A stretch of DNA of 64,000 nt from an uncultured Sphingomonadaceae bacterium (GCA_947495985.1 CANMBD010000001.1:186001-250000), one strand, 5' to 3'; positions 37,333-47,141 are shown, counted from the stretch's first letter. Made by a program: numbers and translations. The notes: a model not told the origin generated them from the letters alone.

Positions 37333-37362
37333 GCGTTATCCCGGTTGATGCTGGGATAACGC
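37333..37362. terminator. Hairpin between convergent YegP-like gene and rnhA
   Basis: A perfect 10 bp dyad (GCGTTATCCC 37333-37342; GGGATAACGC 37353-37362) with a 10 nt loop sits in the 61 bp between two convergent genes. There is no T-run on either side, so it may be a factor-dependent terminator or a 3' mRNA stabiliser rather than a classic intrinsic one. Confidence 0.55.
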
Positions 37363-37372
37363 ATATTGGCCG

Positions 37373-37825
37373 TTACAGATTAGCTGCCACATTCAGCGCA
37401 GCGTCACTGGCCAGCATGTCGGCCCGGTCATTGTCCGGATGGCCGTTATGACCCTTGACCCATTCCCATTCTATTTGATGCCGTTCCACAGCCTTCAGCA
37501 GATCTTGCCACAGATCGGCATTTTTTACCGGCTTTTTTGCTGCCGTGCGCCAGCCATTTTTCTGCCAGTTGAACACCCATTTGGTAATGCCGTCTTTCAC
37601 ATAGGTGCTGTCGATCGACAGTTTGACCCTGCACGGCCGCTTCAACGCATTGAGTGCCTCAATCGCCGCGCGCAATTCCATGCGGTTGTTGGTCGTCTCC
37701 GGTTCGCCGCCGGAAATTTCCTTTTCCGTTTTGCCATGGCGAATCAGTGCGCCCCATCCGCCCGGACCGGGATTGCCCTTGCACGCGCCGTCTGTTGCGA
37801 TTTCGACAAAAGAGAGATCGCTCAT
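37373..37825 (-). CDS. rnhA: Ribonuclease HI
   Basis: RNase HI degrades the RNA strand of RNA/DNA hybrids. The 150-residue protein has all four catalytic acidic residues: Asp in [18 protein letters not shown], Glu in [13 protein letters not shown], Asp in [12 protein letters not shown] and Asp in [12 protein letters not shown]. It overlaps the thrB stop by 4 bp and is the last gene of the ispH-thrB-rnhA operon, an order common in alphaproteobacteria. Confidence 0.96.
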   Translation of the reverse strand: MSDLSFVEIATDGACKGNPGPGGWGALIRHGKTEKEISGGEPETTNNRMELRAAIEALNALKRPCRVKLSIDSTYVKDGITKWVFNWQKNGWRTAAKKPVKNADLWQDLLKAVERHQIEWEWVKGHNGHPDNDRADMLASDAALNVAANL

Positions 37826-38781
37826 GCGACGAAGACCCCTGGATTGGTCTGATAATATTTCAGACGATTGAGAAATGCGGTCGGGTCTTTGCGAGTCACC
37901 AGAGCGTCGGCGGGCGTGTTGATCCAGTCATACGCGCGGGTCAACAAAAAGCGTAGTGACGCTCCCCGGGCCAAAACTGGCAGGGCCGCGCGTTCTCCTG
38001 CGCTGAGATCAAATGCATCGTTATAGCCGGTCAGAAGCGCGGCCGAGATCGCTTCATCAAACTGTTCACCATCTTCGGAAAAACACCAAGCCGCATGGGT
38101 CACAGCCACGTCATAGGCGCGAACATCTGTGCAGGAAAAATAAAAGTCAATCAGGCCGGTAACCGCATCATCAAGCATCAGGACATTGTCCGGGAACAAA
38201 TCGGCATGGATGACAGATTGTGGCAATGTGTCTGGCCAATGTGCATCCAGATAATCGAGTTCGGCAGCTACAATATCATTGAGGTCAGGTGCAATTTCAT
38301 TCAGTCCGCCGGGACCGCAATCAGCGGCGAGCTCGCGCCACGTATCGTGGTCCATGCTATTGGCGCGCTGCATGTTGAAGTCTTGAAGAGCATCATGCAT
38401 GCCGCCTAGCGCTTGGCCCGTGGCTCGGGCTTGTGCCGCAGTCGGCATCGTCACGGAAATACCGGGAAGAAATTTGATCAGACAAGCATGTCGGCCGCAC
38501 AAAACTTGTATTTTCGTACCAGTGCGATCTGCGATCATCGGCGGTACCGGTTGTTTTTTCCCGGCCAAATGGTCGAGCATCGCGATGAAGAAGGGTAAAT
38601 CGTCCGGGTCGACACGCTTCTCGTAAAGCGTCAAAATGAACCGATCTTGTGTCGTTTCAATCAGGTAATTACTGTTCTCTACGCCCTCGGCTATGCCTTT
38701 GGCAGATACTAATGTGCCAACATCAAACCGGCCCAAGAAGATTTCAATCTCTTCGGCACTGACCTTGGTATAAACAGCCAT
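37822..38781 (-). CDS. thrB: Homoserine kinase, ThrB type II (APH-like fold)
   Basis: The 319-residue protein phosphorylates L-homoserine in threonine synthesis. It belongs to the choline kinase-like form found in alphaproteobacteria: [31 protein letters not shown], catalytic loop [12 protein letters not shown] and metal motif [11 protein letters not shown]. It overlaps ispH by 1 bp and rnhA by 4 bp, so all three genes are coupled. Confidence 0.94.
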   Translation of the reverse strand: MAVYTKVSAEEIEIFLGRFDVGTLVSAKGIAEGVENSNYLIETTQDRFILTLYEKRVDPDDLPFFIAMLDHLAGKKQPVPPMIADRTGTKIQVLCGRHACLIKFLPGISVTMPTAAQARATGQALGGMHDALQDFNMQRANSMDHDTWRELAADCGPGGLNEIAPDLNDIVAAELDYLDAHWPDTLPQSVIHADLFPDNVLMLDDAVTGLIDFYFSCTDVRAYDVAVTHAAWCFSEDGEQFDEAISAALLTGYNDAFDLSAGERAALPVLARGASLRFLLTRAYDWINTPADALVTRKDPTAFLNRLKYYQTNPGVFVA

Positions 38782-39740
38782 CAGGCGGCTTCGAGTCCAC
38801 GTGGTAGCTTGAAAACCATGCGCTCATCAGTCGTTTGTATCTTTTGTTCGTCGACGATGTAGCGTTCCTCAAGATGGGACACGACTTCGCGCACCAATAT
38901 TTCCGGAGCAGAAGCGCCGGCGGTCAATCCAAGCGTTTCAACACCCTCCATCCAGGCAAAATCTATGTCATCCGCGCGCTGGATGAGATAGGCATCTGTT
39001 CCTTCACGCTCGGCGACTTCTACAAGGCGCAAGCTGTTGGAGCTGTTTGGCGCACCAATAACCAATACCAGATCGCAAGATTTCGCTATGCGTTTTACCG
39101 CGTCCTGACGGTTTGACGTTGCATAGCAGATATCTTCGCCTTTTGGTCCGACGATATTGGGGAAACGTTCCTGCAGCGCTTCGACAATCGCTCTGGTATC
39201 ATCGACCGAAAGAGTGGTCTGGGTAAGGAATGAAAGCTTATCCGGGTCCGCTGGCTTTAGCGCGGCAACATCTTCCAGAGTCTCGACCAGTGTCATCATG
39301 CCTTCGTCGACCTGGCCGAAAGTGCCGATAACTTCAGGATGATTTTCATGTCCGACGAAAATAATATGCCGTCCTGCCTCAACCTGTCGTTCCGCCTGAC
39401 GATGTACCTTTGACACCAAAGGGCAAGTGGCGTCGACGTATTCCAGGCCGCGTTCTTCCGCTTTGTGCGGCACGGCTTTGGGCACTCCGTGCGCTGAAAA
39501 GACCACAGGAACACCATCCGGAACCTCGTCAAGCTCCTCGACGAATACGGCACCAAGTTTTTTCAATTCATCCACGACATAGCGATTATGGACAATTTCG
39601 TGGCGTACATAGACAGGAGCTCCATATTTTTCGATTGCCAATTCCACGATTTTTATGGCCCGATCAACGCCCGCGCAAAAGCCGCGAGGGGCTGCTACAA
39701 GCAAGCTAATACGGGGTTTTCCTGATTCTGCATGATTCAT
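38781..39740 (-). CDS. ispH: 4-hydroxy-3-methylbut-2-enyl diphosphate reductase
   Basis: IspH is the last enzyme of the MEP isoprenoid pathway and carries an oxygen-sensitive iron-sulfur cluster. The three cluster cysteines are in [24 protein letters not shown] and ICYATSNRQ, and the catalytic Glu region [13 protein letters not shown] [12 protein letters not shown] is present. I start at the ATG at 39740 (319 residues); a TTG two codons upstream (39746) is less likely. It heads the ispH-thrB-rnhA operon, and 157 bp separate it from the divergent lipoprotein gene. Confidence 0.95.
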   Translation of the reverse strand: MNHAESGKPRISLLVAAPRGFCAGVDRAIKIVELAIEKYGAPVYVRHEIVHNRYVVDELKKLGAVFVEELDEVPDGVPVVFSAHGVPKAVPHKAEERGLEYVDATCPLVSKVHRQAERQVEAGRHIIFVGHENHPEVIGTFGQVDEGMMTLVETLEDVAALKPADPDKLSFLTQTTLSVDDTRAIVEALQERFPNIVGPKGEDICYATSNRQDAVKRIAKSCDLVLVIGAPNSSNSLRLVEVAEREGTDAYLIQRADDIDFAWMEGVETLGLTAGASAPEILVREVVSHLEERYIVDEQKIQTTDERMVFKLPRGLEAA

Positions 39741-39897
39741 AATCAAAGCCTTAATGAAAAACGGAGGCGGCGAAAAGCCTGTCTGTTCATCCTATGGATG
39801 GTTGCGTGCTCTTAAAGGCATAGATAAGGGTTTCCAAACCCTGAACAAGGACGCAGGTTAAATCTGCGCGAAATGGGACAAAAGGCAAGGAATAAGC

Positions 39898-40557
39898 ATG
39901 ACACTCAAACGGCGTTTCAATAAGTTGTTATTGACCGGTGGAACGGTTTTGGCATTGGCGGGTTGCGCACAAGACGGCGCCATCGATATCAGCTCCGGTG
40001 TTGGCGTTAGCGTAACCCGAAGTGGTTGTCCTGCAGTTGCCGTTCCCGACTATACAGGCGATGTCACGATTTTTGATCCCGTGAACAGCACAGATGCAAG
40101 TGCGATTGATGTTGTGGCCAATATCACCAACGTCCGTTCGACTTGTAACAGCGAGGGCGCGCGGATTTATTCTGAGGCTACGTTTGATGTTTATGCAGTC
40201 CGCTCTCGCCCCCAGGGTGCGCGAACGGTTACAGTGCCATATTTTTCGACGGTCGTGCAGGGCGGAACCGCCGTTGTTGCCAAACGGGTGAAAAATGTAA
40301 CGCTGACTTTCGCCGATGGCGAATATCGCGCTTCAGCTTCCGGTAAAGCGGGCTCCTATGTTGATGCGGCGGCTGCGCGGCTTCCAGAAGACGTAATCGA
40401 ACGCATTACACGCAAAAGAAAACCTGGAGACCCCGACGCCGCACTGGATCCGCTGGCGGACCCAGCGGTGCGAGCTGCGGTAGCAAGGTCAACTTTTGAA
40501 CTTTTGATCGGTTTTCAGCTGAGCCCGGAACAGCTGCAATATAACGCGACCCGATAA
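39898..40557 (+). CDS. Outer-membrane or periplasmic lipoprotein of unknown function
   Basis: The 219-residue protein has a basic N-terminus and lipobox LAGC (Cys23). The mature part is rich in Val/Thr beta strands (GVSVTRSGCPAVAVPDYTG; FDVYAVRSRPQGARTVTVPY) and a basic helix ITRKRKPGDPDAA, ending in FELLIGFQLSPEQLQYNATR. The two further cysteines (in RSGCPAV and VRSTCNSEG) could form a disulfide. I do not recognise a named family, but similar lipoproteins occur next to argS in sphingomonads as far as I recall. Confidence 0.8.
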   Translation: MTLKRRFNKLLLTGGTVLALAGCAQDGAIDISSGVGVSVTRSGCPAVAVPDYTGDVTIFDPVNSTDASAIDVVANITNVRSTCNSEGARIYSEATFDVYAVRSRPQGARTVTVPYFSTVVQGGTAVVAKRVKNVTLTFADGEYRASASGKAGSYVDAAAARLPEDVIERITRKRKPGDPDAALDPLADPAVRAAVARSTFELLIGFQLSPEQLQYNATR

Positions 40558-40661
40558 ACTTCTTGGTCAACAAAGCTTTGAGCCGACAAAGCTCTGGGCA
40601 TATATTATGTTTGGCTCGGCGGGTCCGGGCTCTATAATCTATTGAAAATTGGGGTGAAGCG

Positions 40662-42386
40662 ATGCTGTTTCATATTTTCCAGCAACATATTGATAAAGCG
40701 CTAGATGATCTGGTCGCCGATGGTGATTTACCGGCGGACCTGGACCGCAAGAATGTGACGCTGGAGCCGCCGCGCGATCCGTCACATGGTGATTTGTCAA
40801 CCAACGCTGCAATGGTCCTGTCAAAGGCAGCAGGAGAGAAACCACGCGATCTGGCGGAGAAGATTGTCGATAAACTCGAAGTTCTTGATGATGTCAAAAC
40901 AGCAGAAATGGCCGGGCCGGGATTTATAAACCTGCGCGTCAGTGATGCTGTTTTGATCGCGGAACTGAAAGAAATCGAGGCATTGGGCGCGGATTATGGC
41001 CGCTCTAACAAGGGGCAGGGCGTCACCGTCAATGTTGAATATGTATCGGCCAATCCAACTGGCCCCATGCATATGGGGCATTGCCGCGGCGCAGTCGTAG
41101 GCGATGCGCTGGCTGATTTGCTCGAATTTATCGGGCACAAGGTGATCCGCGAATACTATGTCAATGACGCCGGTGCGCAGGTCGATATTCTCGCTGAATC
41201 TGTCCATATCCGTTATCGCGAGGCGCTCGGCGAAACAATTTTAGCCATTCCTGAGGGGCTTTATCCCGGAGACTATCTCAAGCCAGTGGGCTGGGCCTTA
41301 GCGCAGCAATACGGCGATAAATATGTTGATGCGCCGATTGATGAATGGTTGCCGATGTTCCGCAAGGCGGCTGTTGCCGGCATGATGGACATGATCCGGG
41401 CCGATCTGGCGTTGCTGGGCATCGAACATGATGTTTTCTCGTCCGAAGCGGAATTGCATGAAGCCGGTAAAGCCGATGCTGCCGAAGCCGAATTACGGTC
41501 CCGCGATCTGGTCTATGACGGCGTGCTCGAAAAACCCAAGGGTAAGACAATCGATGATTGGGAGCCGGTGGAGCTGCCCCTGTTCCGTTCGACGCAATTT
41601 GGCGACGATCAGGACCGGCCGATCAAGAAATCTAACGGGCGCTGGACTTATTTCGGCGGCGATCTCGCTTATCATTTTCAGAAAGCCCAAAAGGCTGATG
41701 AGCTGATTGATATTTGGGGTGCCGATCATTCCGGCACGGTCAAGCGGATCAAGGCGGCTGTGGCGGCGCTGACCGAGGGCAAAACCAAATTCGATGTGAA
41801 GCTGATCCAGATGGTCCGGCTGCTGCGCGATGGCGAGCCCGAGAAAATGTCGAAACGCTCGGGCAATTTTGTCACTATTGCTGATATGGTCGAGGAAGTC
41901 GGCAAAGACGCGGTGCGTTTCACCATGCTGACCCGTAAGGCCGATGCGCAGATGGACTTTGACTTTGCCAAGGTAACCGAGGCGTCACGCGATAATCCGG
42001 TATTTTATGTGCAATATGCCCATGCCCGGATTCAATCGACCCTGCGCAAAGCGGCGGAAGAGGAAAATATCCTTCCGTCAGCCGATCATCTCGACAAGCT
42101 TGGCGCCGAAGAGCTCGACCTTATCAAACAGGCAGCCCAATTCCCGAGAATTGTCGAATCGGCCGCGATGAGTCGTGAACCGCACCGGATTGCTTTCTAC
42201 CTCAACGACCTCGCAGCGGCGTTTCACGCCTTCTGGAATATGGGGAATGATCGGCCTGAAATGCGGATCATCATGGTTAACGACCCTGCCATGACGTCTG
42301 CTAGGCTTTTCTTAGCTAAATATTTAGGGCAAGTAATTAAGAACGGTCTCGCGCTGATGGGGGTCAGTGCCGCTGACAAAATGTGA
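40662..42386 (+). CDS. argS: Arginyl-tRNA synthetase
   Basis: The 574-residue class I synthetase has the HIGH-type motif HMGH in ANPTGPMHMGHCRG and a KMSKS-type loop EKMSKRSGN, plus the N-terminal additional domain for D-loop contact and a C-terminal anticodon-binding helical domain. Length and motif spacing are normal. It begins a long plus-strand run (argS, SPOR, nagZ, scpA, scpB, tatABC) that is conserved in alphaproteobacteria. Confidence 0.97.
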   Translation: MLFHIFQQHIDKALDDLVADGDLPADLDRKNVTLEPPRDPSHGDLSTNAAMVLSKAAGEKPRDLAEKIVDKLEVLDDVKTAEMAGPGFINLRVSDAVLIAELKEIEALGADYGRSNKGQGVTVNVEYVSANPTGPMHMGHCRGAVVGDALADLLEFIGHKVIREYYVNDAGAQVDILAESVHIRYREALGETILAIPEGLYPGDYLKPVGWALAQQYGDKYVDAPIDEWLPMFRKAAVAGMMDMIRADLALLGIEHDVFSSEAELHEAGKADAAEAELRSRDLVYDGVLEKPKGKTIDDWEPVELPLFRSTQFGDDQDRPIKKSNGRWTYFGGDLAYHFQKAQKADELIDIWGADHSGTVKRIKAAVAALTEGKTKFDVKLIQMVRLLRDGEPEKMSKRSGNFVTIADMVEEVGKDAVRFTMLTRKADAQMDFDFAKVTEASRDNPVFYVQYAHARIQSTLRKAAEEENILPSADHLDKLGAEELDLIKQAAQFPRIVESAAMSREPHRIAFYLNDLAAAFHAFWNMGNDRPEMRIIMVNDPAMTSARLFLAKYLGQVIKNGLALMGVSAADKM

Positions 42387-42416
42387 GCGTTCGAGAATTG
42401 CTGTGGGGTTTGAGTA

Positions 42417-43055
42417 ATGTCTGATGTGAATAGTGATAGTCTGGATCTGGACGATGACAATCGTCTACCTTGGCTGGAATCTGCCGAAGACTATGATGGA
42501 GAGGATGAATATTCTCCCCTTCGTGTCGCCTTGTTTGTGGGTTTGGCCATAGCGCTGCTGGCAGCAATTGTCGGCGGCATCTATTGGATGCAAAACCGCG
42601 ATGCGGGTGGACTGAGCGGCGACGGCACATTGATCGCGGCACAGGAAGGCGACTATAAAATCCGCCCCGATGATCCGCAGGCCAAGCAGTTCGAAGGCGA
42701 AGGCGACGCGAGTTTTGCCGCTTCCGAGGGACAAGGCACAGCAGGTAAACTTGGCACAGCGCCGCCTGTAGAGGCTCCGATCAAGAAAGCTGCAACTGTT
42801 GCTCCGTCAGCTCCCGGCAGTGCGATGATTCAACTTGGTGCGTTCAGTTCCGCCGGGCAGGCCGACAGCGCCTGGTCCGGTTTCAGCCGGCGCTTCGCTG
42901 ACATCGGCGCTTTGCCGAAGAAAATTGTGCAAGGAACGGTTGAAGGCGGAACTATCTATCGCCTCAATGCGGTGGCTCCGAACGTTCAGGCAGCGCAACA
43001 GGTGTGCAACGGTCTGAAAGCAGCCGGTGAAAGTTGCCTCGTCGTTCCACAATAA
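42417..43055 (+). CDS. SPOR domain protein with one membrane segment
   Basis: The 212-residue protein has an acidic cytoplasmic N-terminus, one membrane helix (VALFVGLAIALLAAIVGGIY, about 39-58), a Gly/Ala-rich periplasmic linker and a C-terminal SPOR domain (about 137-212: GSAMIQLGAFSSAGQADSAW, AVAPNVQAAQQVCNGL). SPOR domains bind peptidoglycan stripped of stem peptides at the division septum. It follows argS by 30 bp and precedes nagZ, so it belongs to a cell-wall recycling/division context. Confidence 0.9.
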   Translation: MSDVNSDSLDLDDDNRLPWLESAEDYDGEDEYSPLRVALFVGLAIALLAAIVGGIYWMQNRDAGGLSGDGTLIAAQEGDYKIRPDDPQAKQFEGEGDASFAASEGQGTAGKLGTAPPVEAPIKKAATVAPSAPGSAMIQLGAFSSAGQADSAWSGFSRRFADIGALPKKIVQGTVEGGTIYRLNAVAPNVQAAQQVCNGLKAAGESCLVVPQ

Positions 43056-43130
43056 GGACTTCAAAACTGTAATAATCGGGGACGCGCTGTGGATAACGGC
43101 GCTTTCCGCTTTACCGGTTCGCCAATTTTC

Positions 43131-43153
43131 CGCATGATAAGCCTTATTATGCG
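43131..43153. promoter_or_regulatory. 11 bp inverted dyad upstream of nagZ
   Basis: CGCATGATAAG (43131-43141) faces CTTATTATGCG (43143-43153) across a single base, with one mismatch. The centre is about 34 bp before the nagZ ATG, in the 120 bp gap after the SPOR gene. It looks like an operator for a dimeric regulator. I know no regulator with exactly this site. Confidence 0.4.
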
Positions 43154-43175
43154 CGGGATTTGGTAGAGTTAAGTC

Positions 43176-44183
43176 ATGAAACCGGTCATTTTTGGTATGT
43201 CGGGATTAAGCCTGACGGCGGACGAAAAGGCGTTTTTCAAGGAAAGCGATCCGGCGGGCTATATTATTTTCGGCCGCAATGTTGAAAGTAAGGACCAATT
43301 GCGGGCGCTAACGGATGAGCTGCGCATATTGCATGGCCGCGATGATTTGGCGATCCTGATTGACCAAGAAGGCGGCCGGGTTGCGCGGATGCAAGAACCG
43401 GTCTGGCCGAAATTCCCGCCGGGGGAAACTTTTGACAAGCTCTACGACATTGCACCAGCGACCGCGATTGAGGCGGCTCGGCTGAATGCACAGGCTATTG
43501 CCGAAAGTCTTCGTGAAGTCGGCATTACCGTCAATTGCCTGCCGCTGCTCGACGTCCGACAACCCGATACGGTCGATGCCATTGGTAACCGCGCGATGGG
43601 CAGCGATCCGATGCAGGTGGCCGCCTTGGGTCGTGCGGTGATTGACGGCCAGACCAAGGGCGGCGCGGTGAGCGTCGTCAAACATATGCCGGGCCACGGC
43701 CGCGCTGTGGTTGATAGCCATATGGAATTGCCGAAAGTAAGCGCTTCTGCCGAAGAACTGGAAACTGACATCGCTCCGTTTCGTTCGCTTTCGGATGCAC
43801 CGATGGGGATGACCGCGCATATTGTCTATACCGCCTGGGATGCAGAGCGCTGCGCAAGCCTGTCACCAACGGTGATCGACAATATCATTCGCGGGGCCAT
43901 CGGCTTTGACGGGCTGCTGTTCTCGGACGATCTCGACATGAAGGCATTGAAAGGCGAAGTGCCCGAACGCGCACGTGATGTGGTCGCGGCGGGTTGTGAT
44001 ATTGCGCTCAATTGCTGGGGTCGGATGGATGAGATGATCGGCATATCTGAGTTGCTTGGCGAAATTGGTGACAAATCCCGCGACCGGCTGGACAAAGCCA
44101 TGGCGACATTGAATCAGTCCGGTGGGCAGGTCGAACTGGCTGAACTGTTATCCCGCCGAGACGCTTTGTTGGCGGCCGCCTGA
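43176..44183 (+). CDS. nagZ: Beta-N-acetylhexosaminidase NagZ
   Basis: NagZ (glycoside hydrolase family 3) removes GlcNAc from anhydro-muropeptides in cytoplasmic wall recycling. The 335-residue protein has LIDQEGGRVARM and the catalytic His/Asp loop KHMPGHGRAVVDSHMELP, then LLFSDDLDMKAL with the nucleophile Asp. Its TGA overlaps the scpA ATG by 1 bp. The nagZ-scpA-scpB order is typical of alphaproteobacteria. Confidence 0.95.
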   Translation: MKPVIFGMSGLSLTADEKAFFKESDPAGYIIFGRNVESKDQLRALTDELRILHGRDDLAILIDQEGGRVARMQEPVWPKFPPGETFDKLYDIAPATAIEAARLNAQAIAESLREVGITVNCLPLLDVRQPDTVDAIGNRAMGSDPMQVAALGRAVIDGQTKGGAVSVVKHMPGHGRAVVDSHMELPKVSASAEELETDIAPFRSLSDAPMGMTAHIVYTAWDAERCASLSPTVIDNIIRGAIGFDGLLFSDDLDMKALKGEVPERARDVVAAGCDIALNCWGRMDEMIGISELLGEIGDKSRDRLDKAMATLNQSGGQVELAELLSRRDALLAAA

Positions 44184-44983
44184 TGACAGACAGGCCGGAA
44201 ATTATCGAAGAGTCGGACGAAGAGGGGTTTTTCTTTACCCAAGCTGCTAGCGAGGAAGAGGCAGCGCTCACGCTAAATATCGATGGCTGGGAAGGCCCTC
44301 TTGATTTGCTTCTGGCCTTGGCGCGCAACCAGAAAGTGGATTTACGGGAAATCTCGATCCTCGAACTGGTCCAGCAATATCTGAAATATATCGCCGACGC
44401 ACAAAGTTTGAAGCTGGAGCTGGCGGCGGATTATCTGGTGATGGCGGCATGGCTGACTTATCTCAAATCTGGCTTGCTGCTGCCCAAGGATCCGGAGGTG
44501 GATCCTTCGCCGGAAGAATTGGCGCTGCGCCTGCAAATGCGGCTGGAACGGCTCAACGCCATGCGGGAGGCCGGCGCGCGATTGCTGGCTCGTGACCGGA
44601 TTGGTCGCGACGTTTTTGCGCGCGGGGCACCGGAAGGTCTGCGCGTTGTAAAAAACCGGCATTGGCAGGCAGAATATTATGACCTGATCTCCGCCTATGG
44701 CCGGGTCAATTTGCGCAATATTCCGCCAGTGCACATCGTCAAACAGCGGATGGTAATGACGCTGGAAGACGCGTTGGCACGAGTGTCGTTGATGCTTGGT
44801 GAAGCGATCGACTGGACGGATATCAGGGATTTCCTGCCGCCAGGCGCGCCGCCGCAACTACGAAAGTCGGCTTTGGCATCTAGTTTCGTTGCCGCATTGG
44901 AACTGGCACGTCAGGGAAAATTGATGCTGAGCCAGGATAAGAGTTTTGCGCCCCTAAAATTGAAAGCAAGCAGTGATGGATAA
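44183..44983 (+). CDS. scpA: Segregation and condensation protein ScpA
   Basis: ScpA is the kleisin that joins the SMC ATPase with ScpB for chromosome segregation. The 266-residue protein has the conserved WEGPLDLLLALARNQKVDLR followed by EISILELVQQYL, then LAADYLVMAAWLTYLKSGLLLP, and a C-terminal winged-helix part. The first 30 residues form an acidic extension. It overlaps nagZ by 1 bp and scpB by 8 bp. Confidence 0.95.
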   Translation: MTDRPEIIEESDEEGFFFTQAASEEEAALTLNIDGWEGPLDLLLALARNQKVDLREISILELVQQYLKYIADAQSLKLELAADYLVMAAWLTYLKSGLLLPKDPEVDPSPEELALRLQMRLERLNAMREAGARLLARDRIGRDVFARGAPEGLRVVKNRHWQAEYYDLISAYGRVNLRNIPPVHIVKQRMVMTLEDALARVSLMLGEAIDWTDIRDFLPPGAPPQLRKSALASSFVAALELARQGKLMLSQDKSFAPLKLKASSDG

Positions 44984-45683
44984 GCCAGTGGATGATGATC
45001 GCAGTCTGATCAAGGGCATGAATGTTGAAATGGATGAAGGCACGCGGGCGGTAGAGGCGACCTTGTTCGCGTCGGAAAGCCCTATGACGATTGCCGATAT
45101 CCAACTTTATGTCGGCGAAGAAATAGATATTCGCGCTGCGCTCAACGACCTGCAGAACGACTATTCCGGACGCGGCATATCGCTGGTGAAAACCGGTGAC
45201 CGCTGGCATTTTCAGACCGCCCATGATCTGTCGCACCTGCTGCGGCGGGAACGCGCGGAACTGCGCAAGCTCAGCCGGGCCGGCATGGAAACGCTGGCGA
45301 TCATTGCCTATCACGAGCCGGTTAGCCGCGCTGAGATCGAAGCGATCAGAGGCGTTCAAGTGGCAAAAGGAACACTTGATGTGCTGATGGAGGCGGGTTG
45401 GGTGCGCCCGATGGGACGCCGCGAAGTACCCGGACGCCCGCTTATCTATGCGACAACGGCTGAATTTTTGACCCATTTCGGATTGCGAAGCCGCAAGGAA
45501 CTGCCGGGCATTGATGATCTGAAAGCCGCTGGTTTGCTCGATCCGGTTGATCTGGCGATGGAACGGTTGGAGATGGAGGCGGAAGAGGAATTGCCTCTGG
45601 AACAGGAACTTAACGAAGATGGTGCACAAGAAAATGATGATGACACCGCCGATTCACTGGAAAATGAGGCGGAAAGCGCTTAA
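44976..45683 (+). CDS. scpB: Segregation and condensation protein ScpB
   Basis: ScpB dimers bind ScpA in the SMC complex. The 235-residue protein has two winged-helix domains, with VEATLFASESPMTIADIQ and LETLAIIAYHEPVSRAEIEA-like METLAIIAYHEPVSRAEIEA and RGVQVAKGTLDVLMEAGWV. I start at the ATG at 44976; the preceding GTG (44973) is an alternative. The last 45 residues are a very acidic tail (EEELPLEQELNED, DDTADSLENEAESA). It overlaps the scpA end. Confidence 0.95.
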   Translation: MDKPVDDDRSLIKGMNVEMDEGTRAVEATLFASESPMTIADIQLYVGEEIDIRAALNDLQNDYSGRGISLVKTGDRWHFQTAHDLSHLLRRERAELRKLSRAGMETLAIIAYHEPVSRAEIEAIRGVQVAKGTLDVLMEAGWVRPMGRREVPGRPLIYATTAEFLTHFGLRSRKELPGIDDLKAAGLLDPVDLAMERLEMEAEEELPLEQELNEDGAQENDDDTADSLENEAESA

Positions 45684-45711
45684 GTAGAGTGCATAGATCA
45701 GGAGATTTTCG

Positions 45712-45939
45712 ATGCAACCGAGTATTTGGCAGATTTTAATTGTAGCAGCCCTGGTGCTGATCCTGTTCGGTCGCGGCCGGATTTCTGAAATGATGGGCGA
45801 TGTCGGCAAAGGCATCCGGTCCTTCAAAAAAGGCATTACAGAAGAAGAGGAAAGTGCCAAGGCTTCGGCCCAGATTGATAGCAAACCGGCGGATGTCAGC
45901 GCAGACAAGGCGACAACGTCCGACAAGACGGTCAGCTGA
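45712..45939 (+). CDS. tatA: Sec-independent translocase subunit TatA
   Basis: TatA forms the variable-size pore for folded-protein export. The 75-residue protein has the short N-terminal membrane helix ([20 protein letters not shown]), the hinge FGRGRI and an amphipathic helix ([15 protein letters not shown]), followed by a charged tail. It lies 28 bp after scpB, with a GGAGATT ribosome site. Confidence 0.95.
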   Translation: MQPSIWQILIVAALVLILFGRGRISEMMGDVGKGIRSFKKGITEEEESAKASAQIDSKPADVSADKATTSDKTVS

Positions 45940-45981
45940 GAAGAGCCGACCGGATTCTGGTCCGGATAGCGGCGCACAGAT

Positions 45982-46365
45982 ATGTTTGACCTTTCCATAT
46001 CCGAGATCGCGATTATCGTGATCATTGCCATTGTCGTGATCGGCCCGAAAGAGCTGCCCCGCGCATTGGCAACAGCTGGCCGCTGGATGGCCAAGGCGCG
46101 CGGCGTTATGGGCAATTTCCGAACCGGTTTTGATGCAATGGTCCGCGAGGCGGAATTGCAGGAAATGGAAAAAAAATGGGCGGCGGAAAATGAGCGTATC
46201 ATGCTGGAACATCCGACGGTTTCGGATGATGAGCCGGTTATGCAGCCATTGGATGGCCCACCTGTGACGGAAGAAAAAAGCGACAGCGACCAGCCAGATT
46301 TGCCTTTGGGCGATGATACACCAGAAAAACCGCCAGAAAAACCGCCAGAAAAACCGGGCGCATGA
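45982..46365 (+). CDS. tatB: Sec-independent translocase subunit TatB
   Basis: TatB binds Tat signal peptides with TatC. The 127-residue protein has MFDLSISEIAIIVIIAIVVI, the GPKELPRALATAGRWM hinge and amphipathic helix, then a charged C-terminal tail. The tail ends in three exact PEKP repeats encoded by a 12 bp DNA repeat. The stop overlaps the tatC ATG by 4 bp (ATGA). Confidence 0.95.
   Translation: MFDLSISEIAIIVIIAIVVIGPKELPRALATAGRWMAKARGVMGNFRTGFDAMVREAELQEMEKKWAAENERIMLEHPTVSDDEPVMQPLDGPPVTEEKSDSDQPDLPLGDDTPEKPPEKPPEKPGA
46321..46356 (+). repeat. Three exact 12 bp tandem repeats at the tatB 3' end
   Basis: CCAGAAAAACCG is repeated three times without a change. Each copy encodes PEKP in tatB, so copy-number slippage would lengthen or shorten TatB by four residues without a frameshift. 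It lies 6 bp before the tatC start. Confidence 0.95.
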
Positions 46366-47141
46366 ACGAGCAGTCCGCGCCCGATATCGATGAAAGCAAA
46401 GCGCCGCTGATCGAACATCTGATCGAGTTGCGCCAGCGGTTGGTCTGGTCGGTGGTGGCGCTGGCAATTGCTTTTGCGGCCAGCTTCTATTTCGCCGATG
46501 AGATATTCGGAATGTTGGTCGTGCCGTTAACCGACGCTTTCCCGCCGGGTGAAGGGAAGCTGGTCTATACCAAGCTCTATGAAGCCTTTTTTGTCGAAAT
46601 AAAGGTTGCGATGTTCGCTGCCTTTTTTATCGCCTTTCCGATCATCTCCAACCAGCTTTGGGCCTTTGTCGCGCCCGGTCTTTATGCCAACGAGAAAAAG
46701 GCGTTTCTGCCATTTCTGTTCGCGACACCAATATTATTCACGGCCGGAGCAGCGCTGGCTTATTACATCGTCATGCCCACGGCGTTCCGTTTTTTCCTCG
46801 GTTTTGAAGGCGAAGTCGGCGGCATGACCCAAGAGGCTTTGCCCGCCATGGGGGACTATCTCGATCTGGTGATGCGGTTCATTCTGGCCTTTGGTGTGTG
46901 CTTCCAGTTACCGGTGCTGTTGTTGCTCCTCAACCGTGCAGGATTGGTTACACGCGATCAACTGAAAGGTCTGCGCCGTTATATGGTCGTCGCAGCCTTT
47001 GTGCTGGCCGCGATCTTGACGCCGCCGGATGTGGTGTCGCAGTTCCTGCTCGGCCTGCCATTGATCATGCTTTACGAGGTATCGCTGGCAATCATGTGGT
47101 TTACCGAACGCAAAAGAGCGAAACTGGAAGCTACCGAGTAG
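46362..47141 (+). CDS. tatC: Sec-independent translocase subunit TatC
   Basis: TatC is the six-helix membrane receptor for twin-arginine signals. The 259-residue protein has APLIEHLIELRQRLVWSVVA at the N-terminus, the conserved FYxxP-like KLYEAFFVEIKVAMFAAFF, AFVAPGLYANEKK, and a long C-terminal membrane pair with ILTPPDVVSQFLLGLPLIMLYE. It ends the argS-to-tatC block. The next gene is on the minus strand and ends 2 bp away. Confidence 0.96.
   Translation: MNEQSAPDIDESKAPLIEHLIELRQRLVWSVVALAIAFAASFYFADEIFGMLVVPLTDAFPPGEGKLVYTKLYEAFFVEIKVAMFAAFFIAFPIISNQLWAFVAPGLYANEKKAFLPFLFATPILFTAGAALAYYIVMPTAFRFFLGFEGEVGGMTQEALPAMGDYLDLVMRFILAFGVCFQLPVLLLLLNRAGLVTRDQLKGLRRYMVVAAFVLAAILTPPDVVSQFLLGLPLIMLYEVSLAIMWFTERKRAKLEATE

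Noticed and set aside
44880..45629. 249-codon minus ORF opposite scpB
   Set aside because: Antisense to scpB; no ribosome site or domain.
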